DNA of 64,000 bases, taken from Neorhizobium alkalisoli. Its GTDB lineage: Bacteria > Pseudomonadota > Alphaproteobacteria > Rhizobiales > Rhizobiaceae. Under the pieces are notes generated by a model. The model ran no database searches. It saw nothing but the letters and a program-made list of their open reading frames with translations, and was not told the origin of the DNA. The stretch's first letter is position 1. Every line of letters starts with the position of its first letter. Shown piece after piece: positions 27,898 to 36,772 of this stretch. The stretch covers positions 1 through 64,000 of the forward strand of contig NZ_PVBN01000005.1 of assembly GCF_002968635.1 (NCBI RefSeq), written 5' to 3'. A program made the translations under genes and the position numbers.

Positions 27898-28704
27898 TCA
27901 CGCCCCCAAAAGAAGGGCGATGAGACCGGCGGCACCAACGGCGATCCGCCACCAGGCGAAAGGTGCATAGCCTCGGCTCGATACGAAATCGAGCAGGGAG
28001 CGCACGACGACGATGGCAGTGACGAAAGCCGCGACAAATCCAACGGCGATTACCGCACCGTCATCGAAACTCAACGCTTCGCGGTTCTTGTAGAGATCCA
28101 GCGTGAACGCACCGAGCATGGTCGGCATGGCAAGGAAGAAGGAAAACTCCGCTGCCGAACGCTTGTCGGCGCCGAGAAGCAGCGCCCCCACGATGGTAGC
28201 ACCCGAACGGGATGTGCCCGGAACCATCGCGAGGCATTGGAAAAGCCCGATCTTGAAGGCGAGCGACGGAGGGTAGTCCATCACGTCGTGATAGACCGGC
28301 TGGAATTTCATCTTGTCGACAGCCAGCAGTACGAGCCCCCCGAGAATCAGGACGACGCAGATTAGCATCGGTGTTTCGAAGAGTACCGTCTTGATGAAAT
28401 CATGCGCCAGAGCGCCGATGACCGCCGCAGGCAGGAAGGCGATGAGCACGGTGGCGACAAAGCGCCGGGCCTTTGCGCTAGTGGGCAGGTCGGTGGCGAT
28501 CTGCAGAAGCTTGCGGAAATAGACAAGCAGGATCGCCAAAATCGCACCGAGCTGGATCAATACCGCGAATGTGTTGCCTGGAGATTGAAACCCTAGAAAA
28601 TGGCCGGCTAGCAGAACGTGGGCGGTGGACGAAACGGGAAGAAATTCCGTGAGCCCCTCGATCAAGCCAAGAACGAGGGCGCTGAAAATGGACTGATCCG
28701 CCAT
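27898..28704 (-). CDS. uppP: Undecaprenyl-diphosphatase (bacitracin-resistance type)
   Basis: A 268-residue polytopic membrane enzyme that dephosphorylates undecaprenyl pyrophosphate, recycling the lipid carrier for peptidoglycan and O-antigen. The catalytic region is [16 protein letters not shown] (about residue 16), and the second motif is [14 protein letters not shown] (about 160). About eight membrane spans are expected. It is divergent from the FzlA-like gene. Confidence 0.95.
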   Translation of the reverse strand: MADQSIFSALVLGLIEGLTEFLPVSSTAHVLLAGHFLGFQSPGNTFAVLIQLGAILAILLVYFRKLLQIATDLPTSAKARRFVATVLIAFLPAAVIGALAHDFIKTVLFETPMLICVVLILGGLVLLAVDKMKFQPVYHDVMDYPPSLAFKIGLFQCLAMVPGTSRSGATIVGALLLGADKRSAAEFSFFLAMPTMLGAFTLDLYKNREALSFDDGAVIAVGFVAAFVTAIVVVRSLLDFVSSRGYAPFAWWRIAVGAAGLIALLLGA

Positions 28705-28860
28705 TCTTAATCCTTTATTGAGTAGATAAGGGCAGTTTTAAGCACTCTATGAGCCGTTGCTTGTGTTGGCCCTACCAAATCCATATAGCTGTCATATGTC
28801 AGGCGGGCGCAAAAAGCAGCCTTACCCTTCCTAGACGATGTTCGTGAAGTTCAATTATCG

Positions 28861-29553
28861 ATGCCCACTCTCTACCATCACTCCATGTCTTCGGCTTCCC
28901 GCTTCGTTCGGCTGATTCTTGCCGAATACGGGTTTCAGGCGGAACTGGTCGAAGAGCAGCCGTGGGAAAAGCGCCGCGAATTCCTCACGCTCAATCCCGC
29001 GGGCACGCTCCCCGTCTACGTGGATGACAGCATGCGAGTACTTTGTGGCCCTTCCGTGCTCATGGAATTTCTGGACGAGACACACGGCGTCTTGAAACGC
29101 GACCGCCGGCTGCTCGCCGAGGATCCCTGGCAGCGCGCCGAAATCCGCCGCCTCATGGAGTGGTTCCTCCAGAAGATGGAACAGGATGTGACGCGGCCGC
29201 TGACCCGCGAACTGATCTACAAGCTGCAGATGACGGCGGCGCAAGGGGGCGGCGCGCCGGATTCGAAAGTGCTGCGCACATCGCGCGCCAACATCCGGCA
29301 GCATATGAAATATCTCTCCTGGCTCGCCGGCTCGCGGCCCTGGCTCGCCGGAGATCGTTTGACCTACGCGGATCTTGCCGCCGCCGCCTCGATTTCCGTC
29401 CTCGACTATCTCGGCGAGATCGATTGGGCCGAGACGCCGGTCGCCAAGGAATGGTATCAGCGGCTGAAATCCCGTCCCTCTTTCCGGCCGCTGCTTGCCG
29501 AACGCATCCGCGGCATCACTCCGGTATCTCACTATGCGGACCTTGATTTCTGA
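28861..29553 (+). CDS. GST-fold protein, probable FtsZ-binding FzlA
   Basis: A 230-residue protein of the glutathione-transferase fold: TLYHHSMSSASRFVRLILAEYGF, then NPAGTLPVYVDD, and a helical C-terminus ending in SHYADLDF. In alphaproteobacteria an essential GST-like protein of this size (FzlA) binds FtsZ and promotes constriction. The length, conserved C-terminal tail and setting beside uppP and queG suggest this is that protein, but I cannot confirm orthology by eye. A catalytic GST is the alternative. Its end overlaps queG. Confidence 0.6.
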   Translation: MPTLYHHSMSSASRFVRLILAEYGFQAELVEEQPWEKRREFLTLNPAGTLPVYVDDSMRVLCGPSVLMEFLDETHGVLKRDRRLLAEDPWQRAEIRRLMEWFLQKMEQDVTRPLTRELIYKLQMTAAQGGGAPDSKVLRTSRANIRQHMKYLSWLAGSRPWLAGDRLTYADLAAAASISVLDYLGEIDWAETPVAKEWYQRLKSRPSFRPLLAERIRGITPVSHYADLDF

Positions 29554-30709
29554 AGCGAGAGCGCGAGAGGAGGACAAGGCGCTTAGGCGGCGGGAGAAGC
29601 TGACCGCCTTCATCCGCGAAGAGGCCGCCGCGCAGGGCTTCGACCTCTGTCGCATCACCGGCTCGGACACTATTCCCAGAGCTCCCGAACGGCTCGGCAC
29701 CTTTCTGGCTGACGGGCACCACGCCACCATGGAGTGGATGGCCGAGACCCGCGAACGCCGCGCCGACCCGAAGGTGCTCTGGTCGGAGGTGCGGTCGATC
29801 GTCATGTTCGGCCTCAACTACGGACCGGATGAAGATCCACGCGGCATTCTGGAGAAACCCGATAAGGCGGCGATTTCCGTCTATGCCCGGAACCGGGACT
29901 ATCACGACATCATCAAGGGCCGGCTGAAGGAAATCGCGACGCGCTTCGCCGCCCGCGCCGGCGAGGATGTCAAGGTTTTCGTCGATACGGCTCCTGTGAT
30001 GGAAAAGCCGCTGGCGGAGGCGGCCGGACTTGGATGGCAGGGCAAGCATACCAACCTCGTGAGCCGCACTCACGGCTCCTGGCTCTTCCTCGGCAGCTTG
30101 TTCACAACCGCCGACCTTCTTCCGGATGAACGGGAGGACGATCATTGCGGCTCCTGCCGTGCCTGCCTCGACGCCTGTCCCACCGCCGCTTTTCCGGCGC
30201 CCTACCGGCTCGATGCGCGCCGCTGCATCTCCTACCTGACCATCGAGCACAAAGGGCCGATCGATCCGGAATTCCGCCCGCTGATCGGCAACCGCATCTA
30301 TGGCTGCGACGACTGCCTGGCCGCATGTCCGTGGAACAAGTTCGCGGCAAGCGCTTCGGAAATGAAGCTGAAGGCGCGGGAAGACCTGAAGGAACCGTCG
30401 ATCGCATTTCTCTTGACGTTGGACGATCCGACCTTCCGCATCTTCTTCAGCGGTTCTCCGGTAAAGCGGATCGGCCGGGACCGCTTCATTCGCAACGTGC
30501 TGATCGCCGCCGGCAATTCCGGTGACGCAAATCTCGTTGCGCGCTGCATCCAGCTCTCGCACGACCCCTCGCCTGTCGTTCGCGGTATGGCTATATGGGC
30601 ATTGAAGCGCCTGATGCGGGAAGGTGAATTCCTGCGGTTTGCGCAGACGCGGAACCTCGAGAACGACCCGGAGGTCCTGAACGAATGGAAACTGGCGGGA
30701 GTTGCCTAA
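29534..30709 (+). CDS. queG: Epoxyqueuosine reductase
   Basis: A 391-residue cobalamin- and [4Fe-4S]-dependent enzyme that reduces epoxyqueuosine to queuosine in tRNA. Two ferredoxin-type clusters are visible: CGSCRACLDACPTAAF (about residue 203) and CDDCLAACPWNKF (about 258). A HEAT-like repeat tail follows (RGMAIWALKRL). The start is placed at the ATG at 29534, overlapping the previous gene by 20 bases. Its TAA overlaps the ATG of the SDR gene. Confidence 0.93.
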   Translation: MRTLISEARAREEDKALRRREKLTAFIREEAAAQGFDLCRITGSDTIPRAPERLGTFLADGHHATMEWMAETRERRADPKVLWSEVRSIVMFGLNYGPDEDPRGILEKPDKAAISVYARNRDYHDIIKGRLKEIATRFAARAGEDVKVFVDTAPVMEKPLAEAAGLGWQGKHTNLVSRTHGSWLFLGSLFTTADLLPDEREDDHCGSCRACLDACPTAAFPAPYRLDARRCISYLTIEHKGPIDPEFRPLIGNRIYGCDDCLAACPWNKFAASASEMKLKAREDLKEPSIAFLLTLDDPTFRIFFSGSPVKRIGRDRFIRNVLIAAGNSGDANLVARCIQLSHDPSPVVRGMAIWALKRLMREGEFLRFAQTRNLENDPEVLNEWKLAGVA

Positions 30710-31605
30710 TGCGCGTGATGATCTTCGGATGTGGCTATTCGGGCCAGGCGATCGCCGAGGCGTTCAGGGCCGACGGAGCCTGGGTTTCCGGTACGGTCCG
30801 GACCGCGGAAAAGGCACTGGAACTGGTGTCGAAAGATATCAAGGCTTTCATTTTCGACGGCAGCCCGTTCAGCGACGAACTGCTGGCCGAATTGAAGGAG
30901 GTGACCCACCTCATCCAGTCTATTCCGCCAACGAAAGCGAAGAGCCAGCAGTCCAGCCACGAAGGCGATCCGTTGCTGAAACTCGTCTCTGGCAAACTGC
31001 GCGAGCTTTGCCCGAAGCTCGAATGGATCGGCTACCTCTCTACCGTCGGCGTCTATGGCGACCATGGTGGGGGTTGGGTGACCGAGGAGACGCCTGGCAG
31101 CCCTATTCTCGACCGCTCTATCGAGCGGGTCGACACGGAGGAGGCCTGGGCCGACGAAGGAAAAAACGCGGGCATACTGGTGGCAAGCCTGCGGCTTGCC
31201 GGCATTTACGGACCAGGCCGCAACGCCTTCGTCAATCTCGCACGTGGCACCGCGCGGCGGATCATAAAGAAGGACCAGGTCTTCAACCGAATCCGCGTCG
31301 AAGACATCGGCGGGGCCGCCCTGTTTCTCGCAAAGAGCAAGGTGGGAGGCATATTTAATATCGCGGACGACGAGCCCGGGCCGCCGCAGGACGTCATCGT
31401 CGAGGCAGCCCGGCTGATGGAGGTGGAGCCACCGCCGGAACAGGATTTCGAGACAGCCGACATGACCCCTATGGCCCGGTCCTTTTATGGAGCCAACAAG
31501 CGTGTTTCCAATGCCAAGATCCGCGCATTGGGGTTCCAATTCCGCTTTCCAGACTATCGCATGTCACTTGCAGAAATGTGGTCGTCGGGCCGCTGGAGAG
31601 GATAA
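30709..31605 (+). CDS. NAD(P)-dependent SDR/epimerase-family protein (YeeZ-like)
   Basis: A 298-residue atypical SDR. The Rossmann motif is MRVMIFGCGYSGQAIAEAF, the catalytic region is WIGYLSTVGVYGDHGG, and IYGPGRNAFV comes later. The glycine pattern GCGYSG is the form found in YeeZ-like proteins. The substrate is unknown. It is coupled to queG through a TAATG overlap. Confidence 0.85.
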   Translation: MRVMIFGCGYSGQAIAEAFRADGAWVSGTVRTAEKALELVSKDIKAFIFDGSPFSDELLAELKEVTHLIQSIPPTKAKSQQSSHEGDPLLKLVSGKLRELCPKLEWIGYLSTVGVYGDHGGGWVTEETPGSPILDRSIERVDTEEAWADEGKNAGILVASLRLAGIYGPGRNAFVNLARGTARRIIKKDQVFNRIRVEDIGGAALFLAKSKVGGIFNIADDEPGPPQDVIVEAARLMEVEPPPEQDFETADMTPMARSFYGANKRVSNAKIRALGFQFRFPDYRMSLAEMWSSGRWRG

Positions 31606-31988
31606 TTTTCCCATTTTGAAACGGGTGAAAATTCCATCTTTTGCCATTCTGCCGGTTATTATTTCTTAAGACCTACGGCAACTCGCCACAATATTTGCCC
31701 AAATGAGGCAAAGAATCTTGCATCGCAACAAATTTTTTTCTGCACTTTTCGTGAACGGCCGGACTTTGGGAATCGTTCAGGAATAGCTTTCCGCTTTCTG
31801 TCTGTTTTTAAAGGTTTTCTTCCGAAGAAAGTTAGCTGGCTTCTTAAAAGAATCGGCGTAATTATAATCACGAATATTACAATCAGTAATATTCCGTGAT
31901 CAAAGGTCCCACTTTTCCGCCACTTTTCGCCCCGCTTAGCCATTCCTGCACGCAACGTGCAGGGACCAATCGAACGGGGACGACCGAC
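31606..31988 (+). promoter_or_regulatory. AT-rich leader upstream of rlpA with a long palindrome
   Basis: This 383-base non-coding stretch is noticeably AT-rich compared with its surroundings. It contains a near-perfect inverted repeat at 31868-31899 (TCACG-AATATTAC / GTAATATT-CGTGA, 5-base centre), about 90 bases upstream of the rlpA start. That is a good candidate operator or promoter element. No RNA gene or ORF stands out. Confidence 0.5.
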
Positions 31989-32399
31989 TTGACAACAATT
32001 CGACGCTCGACTTTCGCCGTGGCCGCAACTGCTGCTTTTGCACTTCTCGGCTCCGCGCAGGCCAATGCTGCGCCCGGGTGCGGTCACGCATCCTGGTATG
32101 CTCTGACTTCCAAGACTGCATCCGGTGAACGGATGAATGCCTCACTGCTTACCGCCGCGCACCGCTCACTGCCTTTCGGCACAAAGGTGAAGGTAACGAA
32201 CAAACGCAACGGCAAGAGCGTCGTCGTACGCATCAACGACCGCGGACCGTTTATCCGTGGCCGGGTGATCGACGTCTCTAGGGCCGCCGCCAAGAACATC
32301 GGCATGGTAAGCTCCGGCACCGCACAGGTCTGCTATCAGATCGTCGACGCCGGAAACCAGAAGATCGCCGGCAAGGGCCTGAAAGCAATCGACGGCTGA
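31989..32399 (+). CDS. RlpA-family septal-ring lytic transglycosylase-like protein
   Basis: A 136-residue exported double-psi beta-barrel protein. It has a signal peptide ([27 protein letters not shown]), then the RlpA core: [17 protein letters not shown], then [41 protein letters not shown]. The ASWYG-like and NDRGPF motifs match the cell-wall hydrolase signature. There is no SPOR domain, so it is the short form. The TTG at 31989 puts the signal peptide at the N-terminus; an in-frame upstream ATG (31896) is possible but less likely. Confidence 0.85.
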   Translation: MTTIRRSTFAVAATAAFALLGSAQANAAPGCGHASWYALTSKTASGERMNASLLTAAHRSLPFGTKVKVTNKRNGKSVVVRINDRGPFIRGRVIDVSRAAAKNIGMVSSGTAQVCYQIVDAGNQKIAGKGLKAIDG

Positions 32400-32483
32400 G
32401 GCTGGACGGCACCGCCTCTTGCTCTTCGGAGCAATCGCAGCTAGGAGCCCTCCCATACGGGTGCAACCGACACGGAGAGCGAC

Positions 32484-33773
32484 ATGCGACTGGGCGGACG
32501 AGTGGCCGGAGCCATCGAGGTTCTGTCCGATATAGAGACGCGGAAGCGCCCTGTCGCCGACGCCCTCAAGGACTGGGGCCTTGCACATCGTTTTGCCGGC
32601 TCGGGCGATCGCGCCGCCGTCGGAAACATCGTCTATGACGCCTTGAGGATGCGGCTCTCGCATGCCTGGCTCATGGACGACGAGAGCCCGACTGCTCTCG
32701 CCTATGCGGTCCTCATCCGGCAATGGAGCCTCTCGCCCGAGGCTCTGCATGTCGAGTTCGCCGATGACCGCTTTGCGCCGCCTGCTCTTACCGAAGCGAA
32801 CCTCTCGGCACTTGCCTCCCGCAATCTCGAAGATGCGCCGCTCAATGTTCAGGGCGACATCCCGGACTGGATACAGCCATCCTTCGAAGCCAATTTCGGC
32901 GAGGACTGGCTTGTCGAGGCCAAGGCACTCAGTGGCCGGCCGACCCTCGATCTCCGCGCCAACACGCTGAAGGCATCACGAGAGAAGGTCGTCAAGGCGC
33001 TGGAACGCTCCGGCGCCAAACCCGCGCGCATCGCCCGCAACGGCATCCGGATTGCCGCCGGCGAAGGAGCATCCCGTCTGCCGAACGTCACGGCCGAGCT
33101 TTCGTTCCAAAAAGGATGGTTCGAAGTTCAGGACGAAGGTTCGCAGATCGTCGCCGAACTCGTGCAGCCCAGCGAACACGATCAGGTTCTCGACTATTGC
33201 GCCGGTGGCGGCGGCAAGACCCTCGCCATGGCGGCCGCCATGCACAACAAGGGTCAGATTCACGCCTACGACACCGATCGCAAGCGGCTTGCACCGATCA
33301 TCGAGCGGCTGCGCCGCGCCGGCACCCGCAACGTTCAGGTCCATGACGACGCCCGTCAGCTCGAGCCCTTGAGGGGCAAGCTCAATGCCGTTCTCGTCGA
33401 TGCGCCCTGCACCGGCACGGGGACATGGCGCCGACGTCCGGATACGAAATGGCGCCTGACGCCGAAGAACCTCGATGAGCGCATCGCCCAACAGCAGGAG
33501 GCGCTGGCGGAAGCGGCAGCCTTTGTGAAGCCGGGCGGTGCGCTGCTCTATGTCACCTGCTCTATCCTGCCGGAAGAGAACGACCGGCAGACGGCGCGGT
33601 TCTGCGCAGAAAACCCGCAGTTTTCGGTCGTGCCGACCGAGCCGCAATGGGGCCAGGCATTCGGAAAAGATGCGCCAAAGCCGCGATCGAAAGATCATCT
33701 CTCCGTCACGCTTACCCCGGCAAGCACCGATACCGACGGTTTCTTTTTCTGTCGGATGCAGCGCAAGCTTTGA
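32484..33773 (+). CDS. rsmB: 16S rRNA (cytosine-C5)-methyltransferase RsmB family
   Basis: A 429-residue SAM-dependent m5C methyltransferase. An N-terminal NusB-like helical domain is followed by a Rossmann domain with SAM motif YCAGGGGKTLAMAAAM (about 233), motif IV DAPCTGTGTWRRRPD (about 301) and catalytic TCSILPEEND (about 353). RsmB methylates C967; the closely related RsmF or other paralogues cannot be excluded, so the symbol is tentative. Confidence 0.85.
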   Translation: MRLGGRVAGAIEVLSDIETRKRPVADALKDWGLAHRFAGSGDRAAVGNIVYDALRMRLSHAWLMDDESPTALAYAVLIRQWSLSPEALHVEFADDRFAPPALTEANLSALASRNLEDAPLNVQGDIPDWIQPSFEANFGEDWLVEAKALSGRPTLDLRANTLKASREKVVKALERSGAKPARIARNGIRIAAGEGASRLPNVTAELSFQKGWFEVQDEGSQIVAELVQPSEHDQVLDYCAGGGGKTLAMAAAMHNKGQIHAYDTDRKRLAPIIERLRRAGTRNVQVHDDARQLEPLRGKLNAVLVDAPCTGTGTWRRRPDTKWRLTPKNLDERIAQQQEALAEAAAFVKPGGALLYVTCSILPEENDRQTARFCAENPQFSVVPTEPQWGQAFGKDAPKPRSKDHLSVTLTPASTDTDGFFFCRMQRKL

Positions 33774-33808
33774 CCGCGAACGGCAGGGTCAAAAACCGCC
33801 TTTCCTTC

Positions 33809-33825
33809 TTTCAAAACGTTCTAAA
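33809..33825 (+). promoter_or_regulatory. Candidate Irr box (iron-control element) upstream of imelysin operon
   Basis: TTTCAAAACGTTCTAAA: its right half TTCTAAA is the perfect half-site of the rhizobial iron-control element (TTTAGAA-x-x-x-TTCTAAA), and the left half matches 5 of 7. It is centred about 90 bases before the first imelysin gene, which fits iron-responsive control by Irr, the regulator acting at such sites in Rhizobiales. RirA or Fur control is not excluded. Confidence 0.5.
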
Positions 33826-33908
33826 CTAGATCATTTGACACCAGTTTCCATTTGCGCGAAGAACGCGATAGGCGGCAAGGGAACCTCGGCCGCCAAAGGA
33901 GAGGGATT

Positions 33909-35183
33909 ATGATCCGCAAGACCGTTCTGAGCGCCGCGCTGGCGCTTTTTGCCGCCTCCGCGGCCTACACCGTCACGCCGGCAAAGGCCGCCGATGCCGC
34001 CGCCGTCCTCAAGCATTATGCCGAGCTTGCGCATGCCAAATACGAGGACTCGCTGACGACGGCCAAGAAGCTCGACGCCGCAATCGATGCGCTGATCGCA
34101 AAGCCGAGCGACGAAACGCTGAAGGCCGCCAAGGCCGCCTGGATCGCTGCGCGCGTTCCTTATCAGCAGACGGAAGTCTATCGCTTCGGCAACCCGATCG
34201 TCGACGAATGGGAAGGCAAGGTAAATGCCTGGCCGCTCGATGAGGGCCTGATCGACTATGTCGACACCTCTTACGGCAAGGAAAGCGACGGGAACGAGCT
34301 TTACACCGCCAATGTCATTGCCAATCCGAAAATCAAGGTCAACGGCGAAGAGATCGATGTCACCAACATCACACCCGAGACCCTTCAGAGCCTGCACGAA
34401 GCCGGCGAGATCGAGGCGAATGTCGCAACCGGCTATCACGCCATCGAGTTCCTCCTCTGGGGACAGGATCTGAACGGTACGGGCGCGGGAGCGGGCAAGC
34501 GCCCCTTTACCGATTACGATAAGGTCAAGTGCACCGGCGGAAACTGCGACCGCCGCGCCGCCTATCTGAAAGCCGCATCGACCCTGCTCGTTACCGATCT
34601 CGAGGACATGGTGAAGGCCTGGGCTCCCGATGGCGATGCCACCAAGAACGTCACCGGCGACCCGAAGGCGGGGCTGACGGCAATCCTCACCGGTATAGGC
34701 TCGTTGTCCTACGGCGAACTTGCCGGCGAACGCATGAAGCTCGGCCTTCTCCTCCACGATCCGGAGGAAGAACACGACTGCTTCTCCGACAACACCTATG
34801 CCTCGCATCTCAACGACGCGATCGGCATCAAGTCGGCCTATACGGGCGAATACACCCGCGTTGACGGCAAGAAGCTGAAAGGCCCCTCGCTTTCGGAACT
34901 GGTCGCCGCCAAGGACAAGGCGCTCGATACGGAGATGAAGAGCAAGCTCGATGCGACGCTCGCCGCCATGAACGCCATGGCAGACCGGGCACAGAAGGTC
35001 GAGGCCTATGACCAGATGATCGGCGAGAACAATGCCAAGGGCAATGCGGTCGTCCAGAAGGCGATCGATGGCCTGATCGATCAAACCAAAACGACCGAGC
35101 GCGTCATTGCGTCGCTGGATCTCGGCAAGATCGAGCTTGAAGGTTCCGACAGCCTTGATAATCCTGACGCCGTTTTCAAATAA
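33909..35183 (+). CDS. Imelysin-family periplasmic iron-regulated protein
   Basis: A 424-residue exported protein. It has a Sec signal peptide (MIRKTVLSAALALFAASAAYTVTPAKA) and an imelysin (M75-like, IrpA/EfeO-related) helical domain. The family GxHxxE motif is visible as GYHAIEFLLWG (about residue 176), the proposed metal-binding site. Family members are iron-regulated outer-membrane-associated or periplasmic proteins whose true reaction is unclear. It heads the cluster imelysin, DUF1111, imelysin, DUF1513. AAAGGAGAGGG precedes the ATG at 33909. Confidence 0.88.
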   Translation: MIRKTVLSAALALFAASAAYTVTPAKAADAAAVLKHYAELAHAKYEDSLTTAKKLDAAIDALIAKPSDETLKAAKAAWIAARVPYQQTEVYRFGNPIVDEWEGKVNAWPLDEGLIDYVDTSYGKESDGNELYTANVIANPKIKVNGEEIDVTNITPETLQSLHEAGEIEANVATGYHAIEFLLWGQDLNGTGAGAGKRPFTDYDKVKCTGGNCDRRAAYLKAASTLLVTDLEDMVKAWAPDGDATKNVTGDPKAGLTAILTGIGSLSYGELAGERMKLGLLLHDPEEEHDCFSDNTYASHLNDAIGIKSAYTGEYTRVDGKKLKGPSLSELVAAKDKALDTEMKSKLDATLAAMNAMADRAQKVEAYDQMIGENNAKGNAVVQKAIDGLIDQTKTTERVIASLDLGKIELEGSDSLDNPDAVFK

Positions 35184-35196
35184 TTTCCAATAAAGG

Positions 35197-35226
35197 CGGG
35201 CCGCGGCTTGATGAGCTTGCGGCCCG
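35197..35226 (+). promoter_or_regulatory. Intercistronic hairpin in iron cluster
   Basis: An 8-bp perfect stem CGGGCCGC / GCGGCCCG with a 14-base loop in the 50-base gap between the first imelysin gene and the DUF1111 gene. There is no T-run, so it is more likely an mRNA-processing or partial-termination hairpin that favours the first gene. Confidence 0.45.
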
Positions 35227-35233
35227 ATGACCG

Positions 35234-36772
35234 ATGAGAGCGCCAATATCCTCGCTGTTCCTGCTACCGCTTGTTTCGGGCGCTCTTCTTCTCGCACCGC
35301 TGATAGCCGTCGGCGGCGAGACGTTTTTTCCAACGACACGTACGGATATCAATCCGAAAGATCAGAAGCGCGTGGAAACCGTCACGCGGCCTGCAACCGA
35401 TTTTTCCAAGCCTGAGCAATTCGAGACCATGCAGGGTGGCGCTGCGACCACCAAGGCGCTCGTCAACGGAGATGCCTTTTCGCATTTTTCCGCAAATCTC
35501 GACTTCGACGAGGAAGAGAAATTCAAGCTCGGCAATGCGTTGTTCCGTAAGCTGTGGGTTTCCTCGCCTTCATCGACCCAGGCGTCCGACGGGCTCGGAC
35601 CACTCTTCAACGCCCGGGCATGCCAAAGCTGCCATCTGAAGGATGGGCGTGGACATCCGCCCGAAGGCTCCGCGGATTCAACCTCGATGTTCCTCCGGCT
35701 TGCCCGCGCCGCCCGCACTGACGACGAGCGTGAGGCAATCTCAGACTACCGAAAACTCAATTTCCCTGACGCGACCTATGGCGAGCAGTTGCAGGACCTG
35801 GCGGTGCCCGGCCTGAAATCGGAAGGCCGGATGCAGGTTTCCTATGAGGAAATCCCGGTGACGCTTGGTGATGGGCAGGTCGTACAGCTGCGCAAGCCGA
35901 CGTATTCCGCCGTCGATCTCAGCCATGGCCCGCTGGAAGGCGACGTGACATTGTCGCCGCGCGTGGCGCCTCCGATGATCGGCATGGGGCTCATCCAGGC
36001 GATCCACGAGGCGGACATCCTCGCCAAAGCCGATCCCGACGACAAGGATGGCAACGGGATATCGGGTAAGCCCGCGCTCGCGCGCGACCACAAAACGGGC
36101 GGCCTGAAGCTTGGCCGCTTCGGCTTCAAGGCCCAAAACACCTCCGTCCGTGACCAGAGTTCCGGAGCCTTTGCCGGCGATCTGGGCATTTCGACACCGG
36201 ACAATCCTTTCGATCACGGAGACTGCACCAAGGCGGAGGTTGAATGCCTTGCGATGCCGACCGGCGTACAGGAAAGGCTCGGACCTGTCGAAGCGCCGGA
36301 CCCCGTTCTGGAACTCGTGACCTTCTATTCCGAGAACCTCGCTGTACCGGCAAGACGCGATATCGCCGACCCGACGGTGCTGAAGGGCAAGGAGATCTTC
36401 TACCAGTCCGGCTGCACTGCCTGCCACACGCCGAAATTCGTCACCCGCCGCGATGCCGGCAACAAGGCCCATGCTTTTCAGCTCATCTGGCCCTATTCGG
36501 ATTTCCTCCTGCACGACATGGGCGAGGGACTGGCTGACGGACAGCAGGTTGGCGTTGCCGATGGACACGAGTGGCGCACTCAGCCGCTTTGGGGCATAGG
36601 CCTCACCGAAACCGTCAACGCCCATACCTTCTTTCTGCATGACGGGCGGGCTCGCAATCTCACAGAAGCCATCCTCTGGCACGGCGGCGAGGCCCAGCGT
36701 GCTCGCGACGCCTTTGCTTCGCTTTCCAAAGACGACCGCACCGCGCTGATCAAATTCCTGGAGTCTCTCTGA
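35234..36772 (+). CDS. Di-haem thiol-oxidoreductase-like protein (DUF1111)
   Basis: A 512-residue exported c-type cytochrome. An N-terminal signal peptide is followed by two CxxCH haem-binding motifs: ACQSCHLKDGRG (about residue 131) and CTACHTPKF (about 395). The length and the C-terminal HDGRARNLTEAILWHGGEA motif match the DUF1111 di-haem family. In related gene clusters it sits with imelysins, consistent with periplasmic electron transfer linked to iron handling. Its stop overlaps the next ATG (TGATG). Confidence 0.87.
   Translation: MRAPISSLFLLPLVSGALLLAPLIAVGGETFFPTTRTDINPKDQKRVETVTRPATDFSKPEQFETMQGGAATTKALVNGDAFSHFSANLDFDEEEKFKLGNALFRKLWVSSPSSTQASDGLGPLFNARACQSCHLKDGRGHPPEGSADSTSMFLRLARAARTDDEREAISDYRKLNFPDATYGEQLQDLAVPGLKSEGRMQVSYEEIPVTLGDGQVVQLRKPTYSAVDLSHGPLEGDVTLSPRVAPPMIGMGLIQAIHEADILAKADPDDKDGNGISGKPALARDHKTGGLKLGRFGFKAQNTSVRDQSSGAFAGDLGISTPDNPFDHGDCTKAEVECLAMPTGVQERLGPVEAPDPVLELVTFYSENLAVPARRDIADPTVLKGKEIFYQSGCTACHTPKFVTRRDAGNKAHAFQLIWPYSDFLLHDMGEGLADGQQVGVADGHEWRTQPLWGIGLTETVNAHTFFLHDGRARNLTEAILWHGGEAQRARDAFASLSKDDRTALIKFLESL

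Noticed and set aside
33831..35339. Minus-strand ORF of 502 codons
   Set aside because: Shadow of the imelysin gene and the iron-cluster promoter.
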